Assembly: GCA_002205965.3 (NCBI GenBank)
Contig: NADL03000481.1
Location: 682,001 to 746,000, forward strand
Source of the DNA: Kappaphycus alvarezii
Taxonomy: Eukaryota; Rhodophyta; Florideophyceae; Gigartinales; Solieriaceae
DNA length: 64,000 nt
Direction of reading: 5' to 3'
A model generated the notes under the pieces. The model did not search any database. It was not told the DNA's origin and was given only the letters and a program-made list of their open reading frames with translations. The position numbers and the translations under genes were made by a program. The first letter of the stretch is position 1. The number at the start of each line of letters is the position of its first letter. Shown piece after piece: positions 10,146-21,134 of the stretch.

Positions 10146-12979
10146 ATGGCATCACTCTCAAATCGTTTCCGCTTCTCCGTCTCAAAGCTTCTCATCCCTT
10201 CTTCTCCGCCACCTCCGCCTCCGCCTCCTCATCTTCATGTCTTCCTTTCTGCCACTCGTGTTGTGAATGAGTGGCTCACTGCAGTTCAAGCCGCGCATCA
10301 AGATTTCACCCTTGATGATACGCAATCCTGGATATCTCTTTCCGATGCATTACCTCCTTTGCCACATCAGTATGCACCTTGTCGGGATGCGCTCTATTCA
10401 GAAGCCCGTAACGCCCTTCTCGCAGCTATTCTACCCGCGGAAGAACCTGGCACGCGTATCACAACCCTCGGTCTCATCGGACCGCATGGTGTTGGCAAGA
10501 CAATGCTCGCTACTGAGCTCGTTCAAGACGCCGATGTTTGTAATTGCTTTGCGATGGTGTTGCCTGGATTCAATTGGGCCCAGATATTAATGATGAAGAA
10601 TTAGCAGATCAGATTATCAAGTGTGTTGACACAATCGTAGCTGGGGATTTTCGTTCCTCAGTTCGGTTCTGCACCTCTTTGCAAAGTATTGTAGCCAGGG
10701 CATCCCGTTTGTTAAGACAGGTATCCAGTTTAATCATTATTGATGATGTATCTGGTTTACGTGCGCAACGCGCCTTTGATATCGTGATAAGCGCTTTGGG
10801 CCCAGCCAGCGTCGCCCTTTTCACTGCACCGATCGATGACTATGATCGCACCGGGGAGACGTTGTCCTTGGCGAACGTTAATGCTAGCGCAAAGTTCTTC
10901 GTAGAGCCGTTAGAGATTAACAGTTTAGAGGCACATGCCGTGTTTCGAAATTGGCTAAATGCGAGCAAGGGAAGTGAGGGAGCCGCAGTTGATTTGAGCA
11001 GCCATGAGAAAGAGGAACGCATCATTGTAGGGCTTGCTATGGATTGCCGTTACCATTGGCGATGGCAGGGGGATTCCTAGCAAAATTCAAGGGAAACTGG
11101 GAAGGCTTGGCGACAGAGTTGGTGCCAAGTAAATCGGCGGAGGAAACCGTCGGAAGATTATGAAATTGCTGCTAGAAAAGGGAGGAAGCAAGTTAGAAGC
11201 TCAGTTGAAAGCAGTAGCTTGCTTGCCGATTGGTGTTTGGGTTTCGTTGTCAGTACTAGCGGATTTGTGGGGAATGGATTATAGAGCTATGAAGGTTAGC
11301 GCAAGGAGGCTCGGGAGGCTAGCATTTGCAGAATATCGCCTCGGCGATTCAAGTGACGAGAGTCGCGTCCGGTTTCATTGGCAAATTTTAAAGTATTGCC
11401 AGGACAACACAAACGCAGCCGAGATTAGGTCAGGAAATAGGCGCATGCTTGCGAATGTAGTGAGAAGGAAAACAGCGAATGGGAAACCGACGAGCAGGTT
11501 TAAGACGGACTACACGCCTTGGTGGGCCGCTTGCGTAACAGACAAGTACATGTGCCGCAGACTGCATTGGCACATGACGAAAGGTTGTGCTGTGGCCAAA
11601 CTCGGAGAACTAATTTGTGACTACCAATGGGTATATCAGCGATTAGAAAGAGATGGATTGCTGGGTGTCCAGGACGAATTCAAGACAGCGATCTGTATTG
11701 CGGAAAACACAGGTAACTCGGCCGAAGCTCTCGGTATACAATATGTGCTCTTGGCCATCCAGGAGGCTGCTAAGCTGCGGAAATGTGACACTTTGCAGAT
11801 GACATCATTGCCCACTCTTCTAGTCTCGCAGTTGGCGCAGCACGAAACGAGTAGCGTTTTCTGCAAAGAGTTTGTTGCCTCTGTATTCGAAAAGGCAAGA
11901 CGGCCGTGGCTCAGACCTGTGCAAACTGTGAAGCCTGTGGTTCTTTCCCCAACAATGTCAATAGATTCTTTCGAGCGCGATGGATTCGCTTATCAGGCAA
12001 ATTGTTTAGCGGCGAGTTCTTCTGGAAAAGTTGCATGCGGCGACAAGCTCGGGAATATTTTTGTGTACGACCCTGCCACAGGGAAAACGGTTACATCCTG
12101 GCCAGCATCTATAGTTGACGGTCACCCACAGAGCAGAGGGGTTGGAGCTCTTGCTACGATCAATGACTACCTACTTTCAGGCCATTTCAATGGTCAACTT
12201 TTCTTGCGATCAATCAGGAGTGGTCGATCAGAATTGCTGTACAGCTCTGAAAAATCTCTCGACAAGATCACATCTATCGCTACAACTGAATCTGGCGTCG
12301 TTGCGGTTGGCTCTCACACTGGGAAACTGTTTATTCTGAAGACCGTGAACGGTTCGGAAGTAATTTGAAACGAACAGACTTGGAGGGTCACTGCGATGTC
12401 GTGGCCAGCCTCTTGGTGTTTCCTGATGGGCGTCGTATCGCAAGCAGCAGTTGCGATGGTTTCGCTGCTGTTTGGGTTATGCGATCATCAGGTCCCCGGC
12501 GGATATCTCTTAACGGTCACAAACCAGATGTCGGGCACAAGGAAAACTATATTACGACCTTTGCAGCAGTGGCGGGTGGAAAAAGACTGTTGTCTGCTTG
12601 CCGAGTAGGAGCTGTGAGCATGTGGAACACCTCTAATGGTGAGTGTCTCTGGACACAGAGGTTTGGTTTCGAATTCAGCCGCAGCCTCTCCTTGCAGTCA
12701 TATGGGGCTCAATTGTGTACTGGCATGGGAGAGGTTGGGAAGTCCGGTCGGATCTTGAATGTTGGTCATCCTTACATGGTGACGAGAGGAGAAGGATTTC
12801 ACGATTTGAAAATCGTTGCAACTGGAAGTAATGGGGATGTATTGGCAACTGTAAGAACAACGCAACCGATTTCGACATGGTTGGAGCTGTGGCACCCATC
12901 AACGCAACGCGTTTTCGTCGCTGTTTCGTACGACGATGGCAGCATGGGGGCGTTTGAACTCGTAACGTCTCTGAAATAA
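10146..12979 (+). pseudogene. NB-ARC/WD40 STAND protein gene, frame-broken
   Basis: A signal-transducing NTPase with numerous domains, of the APAF1/NLR-like type, without LRRs. From the ATG at 10146 (MASLSNRF) there is an eight-proline run, then an NB-ARC domain: Walker A GPHGVGKT at 10480-10503, kinase-2 LIIIDDV near 10731-10750, and GLPL near 11040. A winged-helix-like segment (SLSVLADLWGMDYRAMKV) lies near 11247-11300. A helical linker follows, and WD40 repeats from about 11990 to 12979 (VACGDKLGNIFVYDP, SGHFNGQLFL, ASSSCDGFAAVW, SACRVGAVSMWN). In this family ATP binding drives oligomerisation and the WD40 propeller senses the trigger. Frame breaks lie near 10548, 11035, 11160 and 12363; each is a one-base change with homology continuing at once in the next frame. 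That indicates a recent pseudogene or sequence errors rather than introns. An upstream start in another frame at 9801 is possible. Confidence 0.75.
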
Positions 12980-13135
12980 TGAATAGTTGATGTTCTTAAC
13001 CTGCGGTAGACATCCAAAATGTAACCTCTGCGTATGCCTGACAGTTCCGGAGTCTTCGGTATCAGAGCTGTGCATTGGGTGTTGGGGTACAGTTAAGGCA
13101 TGCACTATCATTAACAGCAATCTGACTGAGTGTTG

Positions 13136-13141
13136 AATAAA
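13136..13141 (+). terminator. polyadenylation signal AATAAA
   Basis: AATAAA lies about 155 bases after the stop codon of the NB-ARC/WD40 gene, on the same strand. It is a plausible poly(A) signal for that transcript. A chance occurrence in A/T-rich sequence cannot be excluded. Confidence 0.4.
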
Positions 13142-13289
13142 GTTATTGATGATGTTAAACAAGACAGTTTGAACCTCCATTTAAGACGCCGTAATTGACT
13201 ATCTGCGACGAATTGGTTTGATACAAACTCATGGCAGTTTCAGAGGCACTGTGTGTATATCTGCTCGCCCCATCCGCCGTGCATTTAAT

Positions 13290-13335
13290 GGCTAACCGAT
13301 TTCAATCATTAAAACACCCCAATTTTTCTCCACTG
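13290..13335 (+). repeat. 45-bp motif family, copy 3
   Basis: GGCTAACCGATTTCAATCAT then TAAAACACCCCAATTTTTCTCC. It is close to copy 1, with a small deletion in the T-run. It stands alone between the NB-ARC gene and the LINE at 13.9 kb; the 650 bases around it show no coding sequence. Confidence 0.65.
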
Positions 13336-13939
13336 ATGACTGTGCCATGATTATAATCTCGACATAGAAAAAGGCGAAGAAACGGGTTAAACATTATTCG
13401 TCATTAAGAATGAGTTTGCTGTAGAGGGTGTTAGTGTGTCATGATTCCTCTCGAGAAACTCTGCTCGTATAATCGAACAGGCTGCCTTTGCTGTGGACTA
13501 AGTTGCACGTTTCACAGATTATTATTGCACTTTAGGTCGAACAGTTTCAAAATGTATTCATACGGTAGTTGACCATGCATCTTTCGAGTAACCCGTAATC
13601 CCTCGTACGGTATGACATTGCTTGATACTGTACAGTGAGTCAGTGACCACCCCTCATATTGATACTGTAAATGCATCAACATGCATTATTTGCATTTTTT
13701 CGTCTTAGTCGCTTTGGCCCATCCCCAATCCGTCAATTGCATCTCCCAAAGCGCATCTTCCGCCAGAGCCGCTGCAAATCTTGCTGAGCAAGCGAAGCCT
13801 GCTCAGCGCTAGCCTCCCCACCGGTACGTGTGATAAAACCTTGGGAGTAACTGGACGGTGTTACAGAGTGCCACGCCTAGGAGTTAATGTCGATCGGCTG
13901 ATAGGGGAGGCCCCGGTCACGAGAATCGCGAGGAGGGTT

Positions 13940-15850
13940 TTGGGAGGTAGAAACCAATCCCCTGGACCCGTCGTGGCTCCAACTTCCGAACCATGCGGTG
14001 GTATTCTTGGGTAGCCGCGCCTCTGGCGATTTGCGTCGTAGCTGCAGCGGTGGCTGACGTTAACGGCGATGTAATGACGACGTCGCAGGCGATCGGTTTC
14101 TCGCAGGCGCCGGTACGGGAGGCGGGAAGATGTACGGAAATGTCTGCGGGCCGAAGACCGGACTAGAGATGAGGTCTTAAACCTAAAGCTGAGTGTTCAA
14201 ACCAGCGCCACGAAAGAGGTGAAAAGCGAGGGCGTTCTAAATTGAGTCAAGTCGGTGTCAACGTCCAAATTCCGAGGGGCAAATGTCTGTAGCGTGGTCA
14301 CCGGAGACATCCAGCGGTTGCTGGCAGTGGTGATACTTCAACGGCATCGAGTCCGGGCAGACTGGAAGATCGACATGGCGACATAACATTATGCTCCAAT
14401 ATGCGGCGGAACTTTTATCGCAGTCGTCTGATGCGCTTGGAGGAAAGCGCCCGCACTGCTGTTTCGGAAGGCAATACCGAGTATCCGGCCACGGGTCTTG
14501 GAAGCATGGTTCATCATTCCAGAGATCATCCTCTCAGAGCCTCTTAGCCCTAGACTCGTGCTGCGCCGAATTTTAAGTGTTTTAGGTTTACGTCGTGTAA
14601 GCAAGGGTGGCAGGGTCGACGGGGCCGAGGTCGATGACGAAAGGATTCCCGCGTACAAACTTCCCGTGCAGGCGGCGTACAAACTCACGACGGGGCTCTT
14701 TCGGTTGGCCAACAAAGAAGAATGTCCTGCTGTAGCGAAGGCGCTTGCGATGGACGACCTCGGACCGCGACACAGAGTATGACGACGTGCGGAGGAAGGT
14801 TGGTGCGGCGTCCATTAGGCTAGTAGCAGCTGCCTCATGGAGAAACCCTGACCGCAGAGGCGCATAGGGAGACGCGCTTGAGTCTGGGCTAAGTCCGTGT
14901 GAGTGACGTCATGAAGGGACTCATAAGAGGATCGCGGCAGGGAGTCGAATTCAGCTGCAGGGTCAGAAGCGTGCTGTGGGTCGGCAAGTTTGCATGCGTG
15001 CGTGATGCGGCATGCGGGTGCGTAGAGCCTGTGAATATAGAACCGGGCCCGCCGGTCTCGGATGTTGTGGAGGAGCTTGAGGGTGCGCCAACATGCATTA
15101 CTGTCGCAGAAGAACGCCTGAGTGAAGGTAGCGTTACAAATCGGGGCGCCAAGGATATCGAAGCCGGCGCCGGCGCACTCGGAGAGAGGAAACTCAGGGA
15201 GAGAGGCTTCGCGATCCGAGGGCAAAGTATGCGGCCAGAACATGCGGATGTTCTGATGGTTGACATATTTATGAAGAACCGGGACATGTCGGGCCAGGGA
15301 CCGAAGGACTCGCCGGAGACCGTCCGATGACCCCATGATCGTGCCGTCATCAGCCCACGACGGATTAATGAAAATGCCGTCCTCTACGGGTTTCCGCTGA
15401 GTGGCAGGATAGCGAGAGAGAAAAGGAGCATGCTAGCCGTGTCCCCATGCTGGGTGCCCTGTGCACTAGAATGAACCGTTCGGTCGCGGCTCGGAATGAT
15501 TAATGGTGGCTGGGTCTGGCCATTGATCATGTTGGCGGAACCGTGCGATTGACGGAGCACGGGATGGAAGGTCGGCAAGCATTGACTGCCTATTGAAGGT
15601 GTTGCGGTCGCCAATGAGGACGGTGGCGACCTGGGGGTCAAAGGAGATCTGGCACAGCACGGTGCGAACATCATGAACGATGGCATCCGTGCCGGCCTTT
15701 ATCCCGTTGGCCAATTGGATGGGGGCCAGGAAATCACAGGATTAATCAATAACCGATGGAAGTAACGTTTCTGTGAGAATGCGCCGAAGGACAGATCCGT
15801 CCGCTATCAGACAGATCTTCCCGGGCTCTGGCTAAAGCGGGAAAAGTGTT
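13940..15850 (-). pseudogene. LINE reverse transcriptase and PD..D nuclease, minus strand
   Basis: Read on the minus strand from 15850 down. DGSVLRRIL-type RT motif 1 comes first, then IQLANGIKAGTDAIVHDVRT and the motif 3 segment DRNTFNRQ at 15714-15560 (norm D..NAFN). The region after the DD box follows (DILGAPICNATFTQAF, then RARFYIHRLYAP, and LADPQHASDPAAEFDSLP) at 15336-14815. These match the copy at 5.4-5.9 kb segment by segment. MDAAPTFLRTSSYSV and the GIAFRNSSAGAFL block come next. At 14160-13940 the nuclease reads RPADISVHLPA then IACDVVITSPL, which is the R-P-x-D ... D signature. The zinc-finger segment near 14350 is eroded. The family nicks DNA for target-primed reverse transcription. 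Confidence 0.65.
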
Positions 15851-15917
15851 GCAGCTAAGAGCATGGGGAGGACTGCGTCGGGAAGGTACCCCATTGTGGT
15901 GCGGATAACCAGTTTCG

Positions 15918-16836
15918 TCACGACACTAAGGATAGTGACACCGGCTTCGGGGTTGAGAGAAGTCTTGGAGAGCAGGTGGAACCACCGAGAGGGCGTGCGG
16001 TCAGAGCCGGGGCATCGGGACCTCCGCTGGTACTGGCGTCCCCGTTGGCGCCGGAACAGCGGTTAACACCGGCGGAATCGGTGACAGCGGGCCTTCCTTT
16101 TGCGGGGGAGCTCTTCTTCTTGTGGGGGCATTTGGTGCCGGCGTTGCTAAGGCGGGCTGGACGGCTGATTTCGCCAATCGTGCGGGCTTGATGCAAGAGG
16201 GCGATGACCAAAGCTTTCCGCACACATGGGGTAACCCAGGAGGCCAACCTGACGCTCATAAGCCTGTCGGCCCCACAGCGGAGACGTGTGATGACGGCCT
16301 GGCAAGCAAAAGAGTTCAGGGAAAAGGCCATCGTACACGTGTCCTGGGTGGATATTGTTGGATTGTGGAACCAGAAACGGGGGTGAGCCAAGATGTTGAA
16401 TACATCGTCGTGGATGGCAGCTAGGAAGCTTAAGTAAACCTACTTGCTGACAGGTGGGATGAGGACGAGCGGAGGCAGTAGGGTGGCGGCAAAGTCGGAA
16501 GCTGCCTTGAGTAGATCCTTGGCAATGTCGAGAGATTTGAACGCACAAGTGCGAGTCGATGCGATAGCGATGTGCAGAGGGGCATAGGTACCGAGTTCCC
16601 CGTGCCCGGATGGAGTCGGGAGAGTTTGAAGGTGAAGGAGGTGACAAGTTTGCAAGCACGGTGAAGGTGGCGGAGGTGGCGTCGGCGGGAAGGCCAATCA
16701 GAGCCTGAGACTGTGGGGAAGCTAAGAATATTCTGGCCGATGGCCGGGAAGGGTTATGGAAGCCGCACCGCATCAACGTCAAGTCGCGTCCCCGAGGTAT
16801 TGGGGTGAGGCGGGAGGCGAGCTGTAACGTTGACAT
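15918..16836 (-). pseudogene. LINE N-terminal region remnant
   Basis: Two minus-strand frames (16147-16836 and 15918-16391) are open directly upstream of the RT of LINE copy 2. The second holds FACQAVITRLRCGADRL and a lysine/proline-rich linker (KCPHKKKSSPAKG), typical of the low-complexity region before the RT in such proteins. The first may be only a shadow in part. Function is inferred from position; no nucleic-acid-binding motif is clear. Confidence 0.35.
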
Positions 16837-17381
16837 GGGACTTGGTATACATGCCGAGGGCGGCGGGGAGACGATGGAAGTTGGCGAAGAGGAAGTGAAG
16901 GCCGCGCGACCCTAGCCGAAGTGTGTGCGGCCTGTAACTTTAAGATTTGTTCAATTACAGAGGACATATCCATCCACTAATATCTCACTGATGGCCGAAT
17001 GGCTATGTCGCTGCTCTACGGATTTGGAGCCCCCTCCAATCTCGCCAGCAGCCGCGCTAGACCGCTTGTTTTGTATCCAGAAGTTTGTTTACCACATCAT
17101 TGCATATCGACCTCAAGGATGTTCTCACTTGAGCGCAGAACTCCCCTTACCCCATCTCACGCGGTACACTAACCGATTTACTCAAAAGAGCTGCGGTCAA
17201 CCAATTGCCCCCGTGCTACATCCTTTTCACAACTCCAATGGTCGTTCTGCATGTATCGGAAATGAGGAAAACCATTCCTTGAGGTTGTAGGACAAAAGAA
17301 GTCCGGTTCACGAGTGCGGGGATGTCGCAATTCTTCTTGGGCCTTCCGATTTGTTCAAAATGGCGCATCGGAGAGAAACAT

Positions 17382-18304
17382 CTAAGTCCTTCTGGCAGCT
17401 TCGCTCTTTTTCAAGAGCCATTCCATGCCGGGGACCTTCGGTGGAACTTTTTCCAGACGGCCTTCTTGGGAAAGTTTTCGTAGGAGGAGGCTGGAGAAGA
17501 GGAGAGTGCAGAAGACATGGTAAAGGGAATGGAAGGCAACAATGGCAATTACGCCTATCTGAACGGCGGAGAGGGAGGGTGCAGGCAATAGGGAAGATCG
17601 GGTGATACGATTAATGAAGTTGAAACTAGAGACTAAAAGGGCACGAGTTTGTTCAGTAACGTATTTCCATGAATCATGTTTCAGAACGAAAGATAACCAC
17701 TTAATATTGAGAACTAGTCCCAAGGCTTTTGCGGTGGCCCCAGAGAGAAGAACGGGTAGGAAGGGCCAGTTCCAATGAAGCGTGTATGAGTAAGCGAGAA
17801 TAAGGAGTCCAGAGTTGAGAAAAAAGAGTTGGGCATAAATGGGTCCGACAGTGATGAATATAAAAATAAGGGTGGAGGCGAGAGTGAGACTGGCGTAATA
17901 GCGGCCCCATTTGGAAGAGACGTATATAGTGGGCAGAGGGTAGAAGAGAAGGAGAAAAGCGTCGAGCCGAAAGACACGGCCACAGTACCACGTCGCCGTT
18001 GTGATAGCGATCATGAAGGCACATTCAACATTTCTAATGGCTGCAGTGAGAGCTGGGGAGGAAGGGGGAGCGGTAGGGGATTGGAAACACGAGGAGGGGC
18101 CCGAGACTCAAACTCTAGGATGAGATCGTACCAGTCTGCTTCGGTGGGCTCTGGAGGCCTCGTTGGAAGGTCAGACTTTTGAGAGCGATGACGGAGAAAA
18201 GGGAGAGAAGGGCTTTTCTTGGAAGAAGGGGAAGGGGATGAGGAATGAGGGGAATTAGCCTTGGCAAAGACAAAGGAAGCGAAGGATAATAAGTTTGGGG
18301 CCAT
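17382..18304 (-). CDS. DUF2232-family membrane protein, plastid type, with one putative intron
   Basis: The minus-strand ATG at 18304 opens a Ser/Pro-rich, transit-peptide-like N-terminus (MAPNLLSFASFVFAKANSPH). The membrane domain is in another frame at 18014-17382. Removing 18053-18090 (38 nt, GT...CCCCAG on the minus strand, pyrimidine-rich before the AG) joins the two in frame and gives 294 residues. The core motif RLDAFLLLFYPLPTIYVSSK, followed by several hydrophobic segments, fits the DUF2232 proteins shared by cyanobacteria and plant plastids. Exact function is unknown; a plastid envelope or thylakoid membrane location is likely. A second AG 12 nt further on also keeps frame. If no intron exists, this would be a frameshifted gene. 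It lies between decayed transposons and has no related neighbour. Confidence 0.65.
18053..18090 (-). other. putative 38-nt GT-AG intron
   Basis: On the minus strand it reads GTGTTTCCAATCCCC ... TTCCTCCCCAG. It is pyrimidine-rich with a good acceptor, and its removal restores the frame between the leader and the DUF2232 domain. 38 nt is extremely short for a spliceosomal intron. Confidence 0.4.
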
Positions 18305-18369
18305 GGCTTGAAGAAGGTGAATAGATAAGCATGCGGAGATTGTTTGCCGTGAAACGGGTTCTCTGATCA

Positions 18370-18545
18370 ATATGTATACTGTACTGTATGTATATAGTAC
18401 TGTACTGTAGTGTCCAATAAAATAGAGAATGTCGTAAACGAAATGCCTTAATGCACGAGGCATTGCAATTTTGTGATGCTCTGTTTACGTCATACACAGA
18501 CATTACAGTACATTACAGCACTGTACAATACTGTATTGTGGTCCC
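18370..18545. repeat. cluster of GTACTGTAC-type palindromic words
   Basis: TATACTGTACTGTATG, ATAGTACTGTACTGTAG, ACAGTACATTACAGCACTGT and TACAATACTGTATTG lie just upstream of the DUF2232 gene. The cluster therefore sits where its promoter should be. Confidence 0.65.
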
Positions 18546-18737
18546 ATTTGCAGGCTACGAAGTATGTGGTGTGCTTCTAAAAAATTACTGAAAAATAATA
18601 TTCGGCCAGTTTTCGATAATTGGCTCCTTCGTTCGGAAATTTCAGAGCGTAAATATAATTGTAATTTTCTTTAATTTTCTTTTATTATTTGATATTTTGA
18701 ACGCAATACTTTCATCTCGTGATGAAAATAGGTGTAA

Positions 18738-18790
18738 GCAGCGGTAGCGATGTCCAGTGTGGCGTGCCTGTTGGCTGGCCTCCAGCCAGG
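18738..18790 (+). repeat. 50-bp GC-rich hairpin repeat, copy B
   Basis: GCAGCGGTAGCGATGTCCAG then TGTGGCGTGCCTGTTGGCTG and GCCTCCAGCCAGG. The end forms a stem GGCTGG/CCAGCC with a three-base loop. The surrounding 18.5-19.5 kb shows no recognisable gene. Confidence 0.6.
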
Positions 18791-19560
18791 TTTCTAGCGT
18801 TTCGACGGCTTCCCGCCAATCCTTTACATTGTAGGCTTTTACCCATATCACGACATCCCTCAGGGAAATGCTGACCTCATTTTTCATGGATGAAAAACAA
18901 TCTAAATTTCCCTTTCCCTTGCACATTTCTGCTGATTTGGTTCATAGTCATTACTTTTCAGGTGGACAACAAATCATTGCTGAAACTTCAGAAGAATTTT
19001 GCATATAAATCATAACAACAGGAGATAAAATTTAGAGGGCAAGACAGCCACCACTTTACTCCAATTCAGACAAAAAACATAGCCTAAGATGCGAGCCAAT
19101 CCTTCATCTTGTTTACTCGCGAACAAAGGGTCAGAATTCGGACTGAGTTTTCTCACCGCCTGCTTTCCCATGAAGAAACGACAGCAGCTGCATTGGCAGC
19201 ATGGGCTTAAGCAGAGTCTAGCCGGTATGATGCTAGTAGTAACTACAATGCGGCGAGTTTTGAGGGAAGAGGAAATGATACAGTGCGAAGAGGGAAGAAT
19301 TTTCAAAGCCACACGTTTCAAATCTGGAGCGAATGATGCACTGGAAAGGCAGCTCTACAATTGAATAAGCCATCGGAGTAACAGGCGGAGGAACATCAGT
19401 GGTGATATCATTCGCGCACAGGCCCATTGATTGCAAACTAGCTTCAATGAATCTGTTTTCCAGCATCAAAGAATTTTTCTATAATTTTCTAAAGGATATA
19501 GCACAAAATCCAAACGTCTGTGGGGACTGAAAGTGTTCATATCGCATAGGGAGTCTTTAT

Positions 19561-20590
19561 ATGCTGATCAAGAGGTCATTGATGCCCATCTTCCATCTCT
19601 TCAGAACTTTCAATCCGGCTACAGTAGACGGGATATTTTCAATGCATATGAATGAGGTTTGCAGCAAAAAATTGGCTGCAGACACGACCATTGCCACAAG
19701 CGCATTGCCTGGACATAGAAAGCAGACGGAAAGGTTTAAAGTGTTGGTTTTTTTTAATGCAGATGGGTCACAAAAATTTGAATTGATGTTCGTCGGACAC
19801 GCGGAACGCCCTTGATCATTTTAAAATAGTTTGTGAAGGATCATGGCCTGGATTATCACCATAACAAGAAAGCATGGATGACTGCTGATTTGTTTCACGC
19901 GTGGCTTTTAAGTTTCGATAATTTTATTGGTCGAGATCCGGATCACCGAGTGGTTCTGCTTATTGGCAACTGTTCCGCACATGGAACAGCTGAGATTTTG
20001 CCTACTCTACAGCACAACGAAATCAATTTTTTACCACCACACACTTCGTCAAAAATCCAGCCATGTGATGCCGGAATTTTCGCGGCTATGAAGGTTAATT
20101 ATCGAATTTTTCAAAAGGAATGTGCAATTGATCTTGCTGAAACGAATGTACGAAATATTTACAGTGTCGATATTTTGAGTATCATGATTGCATTAAAAAA
20201 AATATGGAAAATACAACTGCATCAGTGATCAGTCAATGCTGGAATCACACAAAATTATTGTCCACGACTGCAGTGACAGAATCCATACAGGAGCCTATTG
20301 GACAAAGAGAGCAAATTGAGAGGTGCATAACTGAGCTTGTTGCGCCATGTGCTCGAATGTCCGCTGACAATTTATTGAATCCTGTCGGAGATGATGTCAT
20401 TCAAGAAGAGGCAGATGCTGCCGAAGTTTTACGCGGTGCTTCAGGAGGAGTAGAAGATGATGATGGTGATGTTTACCTCCCCTCGACCAAGGAACAGTTG
20501 GACGCAGTAGCATTACTGCGACGTATCGCATACTCAGAGGATGTCTTAGATGTTTCTTTTATTTCCTCTTTACGTCGCTTACAATCTTAG
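19561..20590 (+). pseudogene. pogo/Tigger-like (DDE_1) transposase
   Basis: Three overlapping or adjacent segments (19561-19815, 19833-20228, 20204-20590) read as a pogo-type transposase catalytic region. FNADGSQKFELMFVGHAERP near 19756-19815 is the block after the first Asp. KAWMTADLFHAWLLSFDNF comes next, then LLIGNCSAHG near 19958 and HTSSKIQPCDAGIFAAMK near 20041-20092. The family has Asp in LLLDNCSAH; here it is Gly, so the second catalytic residue is lost. The last acid (PCDAG) is present. The C-terminal SQCWNHTKLL motif and acidic tail also fit. The N-terminal CENP-B-like DNA-binding domain was not found. TIRs and a TA duplication were not identified. These elements move by cut and paste. 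Confidence 0.65.
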
Positions 20591-21134
20591 TTACGACTGC
20601 AGTGTAGTACAGGTATTAGGCAAGCTCCTATAGGCGATTTTTTCAGTGATAAATTAAACATATGACACGTATGCACTTGATAATTAACCCCCCTCGTTAA
20701 TTGCCCGCAAGGATACTACTCCAAGCAGCCGTTTATCGAGAGATGGCTGTATTTTTTTATGCGCACCTTATATATCCACCGGTGCAGCAAAGCAACAAAC
20801 CAGGGGGAATGTGGCGTGGTTTAATATTTGAAAGATATGGTCGGTTATGGCAGGGTATATCCTACAGGAGGTATCGAAGCAAATACTAGGCTCAAATTCT
20901 GAATATTTGGAGCTCAAATATAGACCCCCAGAGCAAAGTGTTATCCACGTAATGTTGTCCAATTGGGCTCCTAACAACGTGATTTGCGCCAAAATACCGA
21001 AACACTACGTCTTTAGTTGCAGATGAGCACACAAAATGGCCAAAACATATTGAAAACCATGCGAAAAAGCCACTGAAGCAACGAAAAAAAGCTGACTCCC
21101 ACACCCCCCCAAGGATAACGGACCAACTTAATCC
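20591..21134. other. intergenic
   Basis: A/T-rich stretch without recognisable coding sequence. It may include the 3' end of the pogo element and the missing left end of the neighbouring Harbinger element, but no terminal repeat could be matched. Confidence 0.3.

Larger units (their letters stand above)
13850..16973 (-). mobile_element. LINE with restriction-like endonuclease (copy 2)
   Basis: Minus-strand non-LTR element homologous to the copy at 5.0-7.1 kb, and longer at its 5' end. It keeps the region before the reverse transcriptase, the RT, the connection and the nuclease. Many stops and frameshifts are present. Outer limits are set by where coding similarity ends. Confidence 0.6.

Noticed and set aside
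9776-10270. Ser/Pro-rich ORF of 164 residues before the NB-ARC domain
   Set aside because: It is in a different frame from the NB-ARC start at 10146 and owes its length to pyrimidine-rich sequence. I kept the 10146 start, with the upstream alternative noted.
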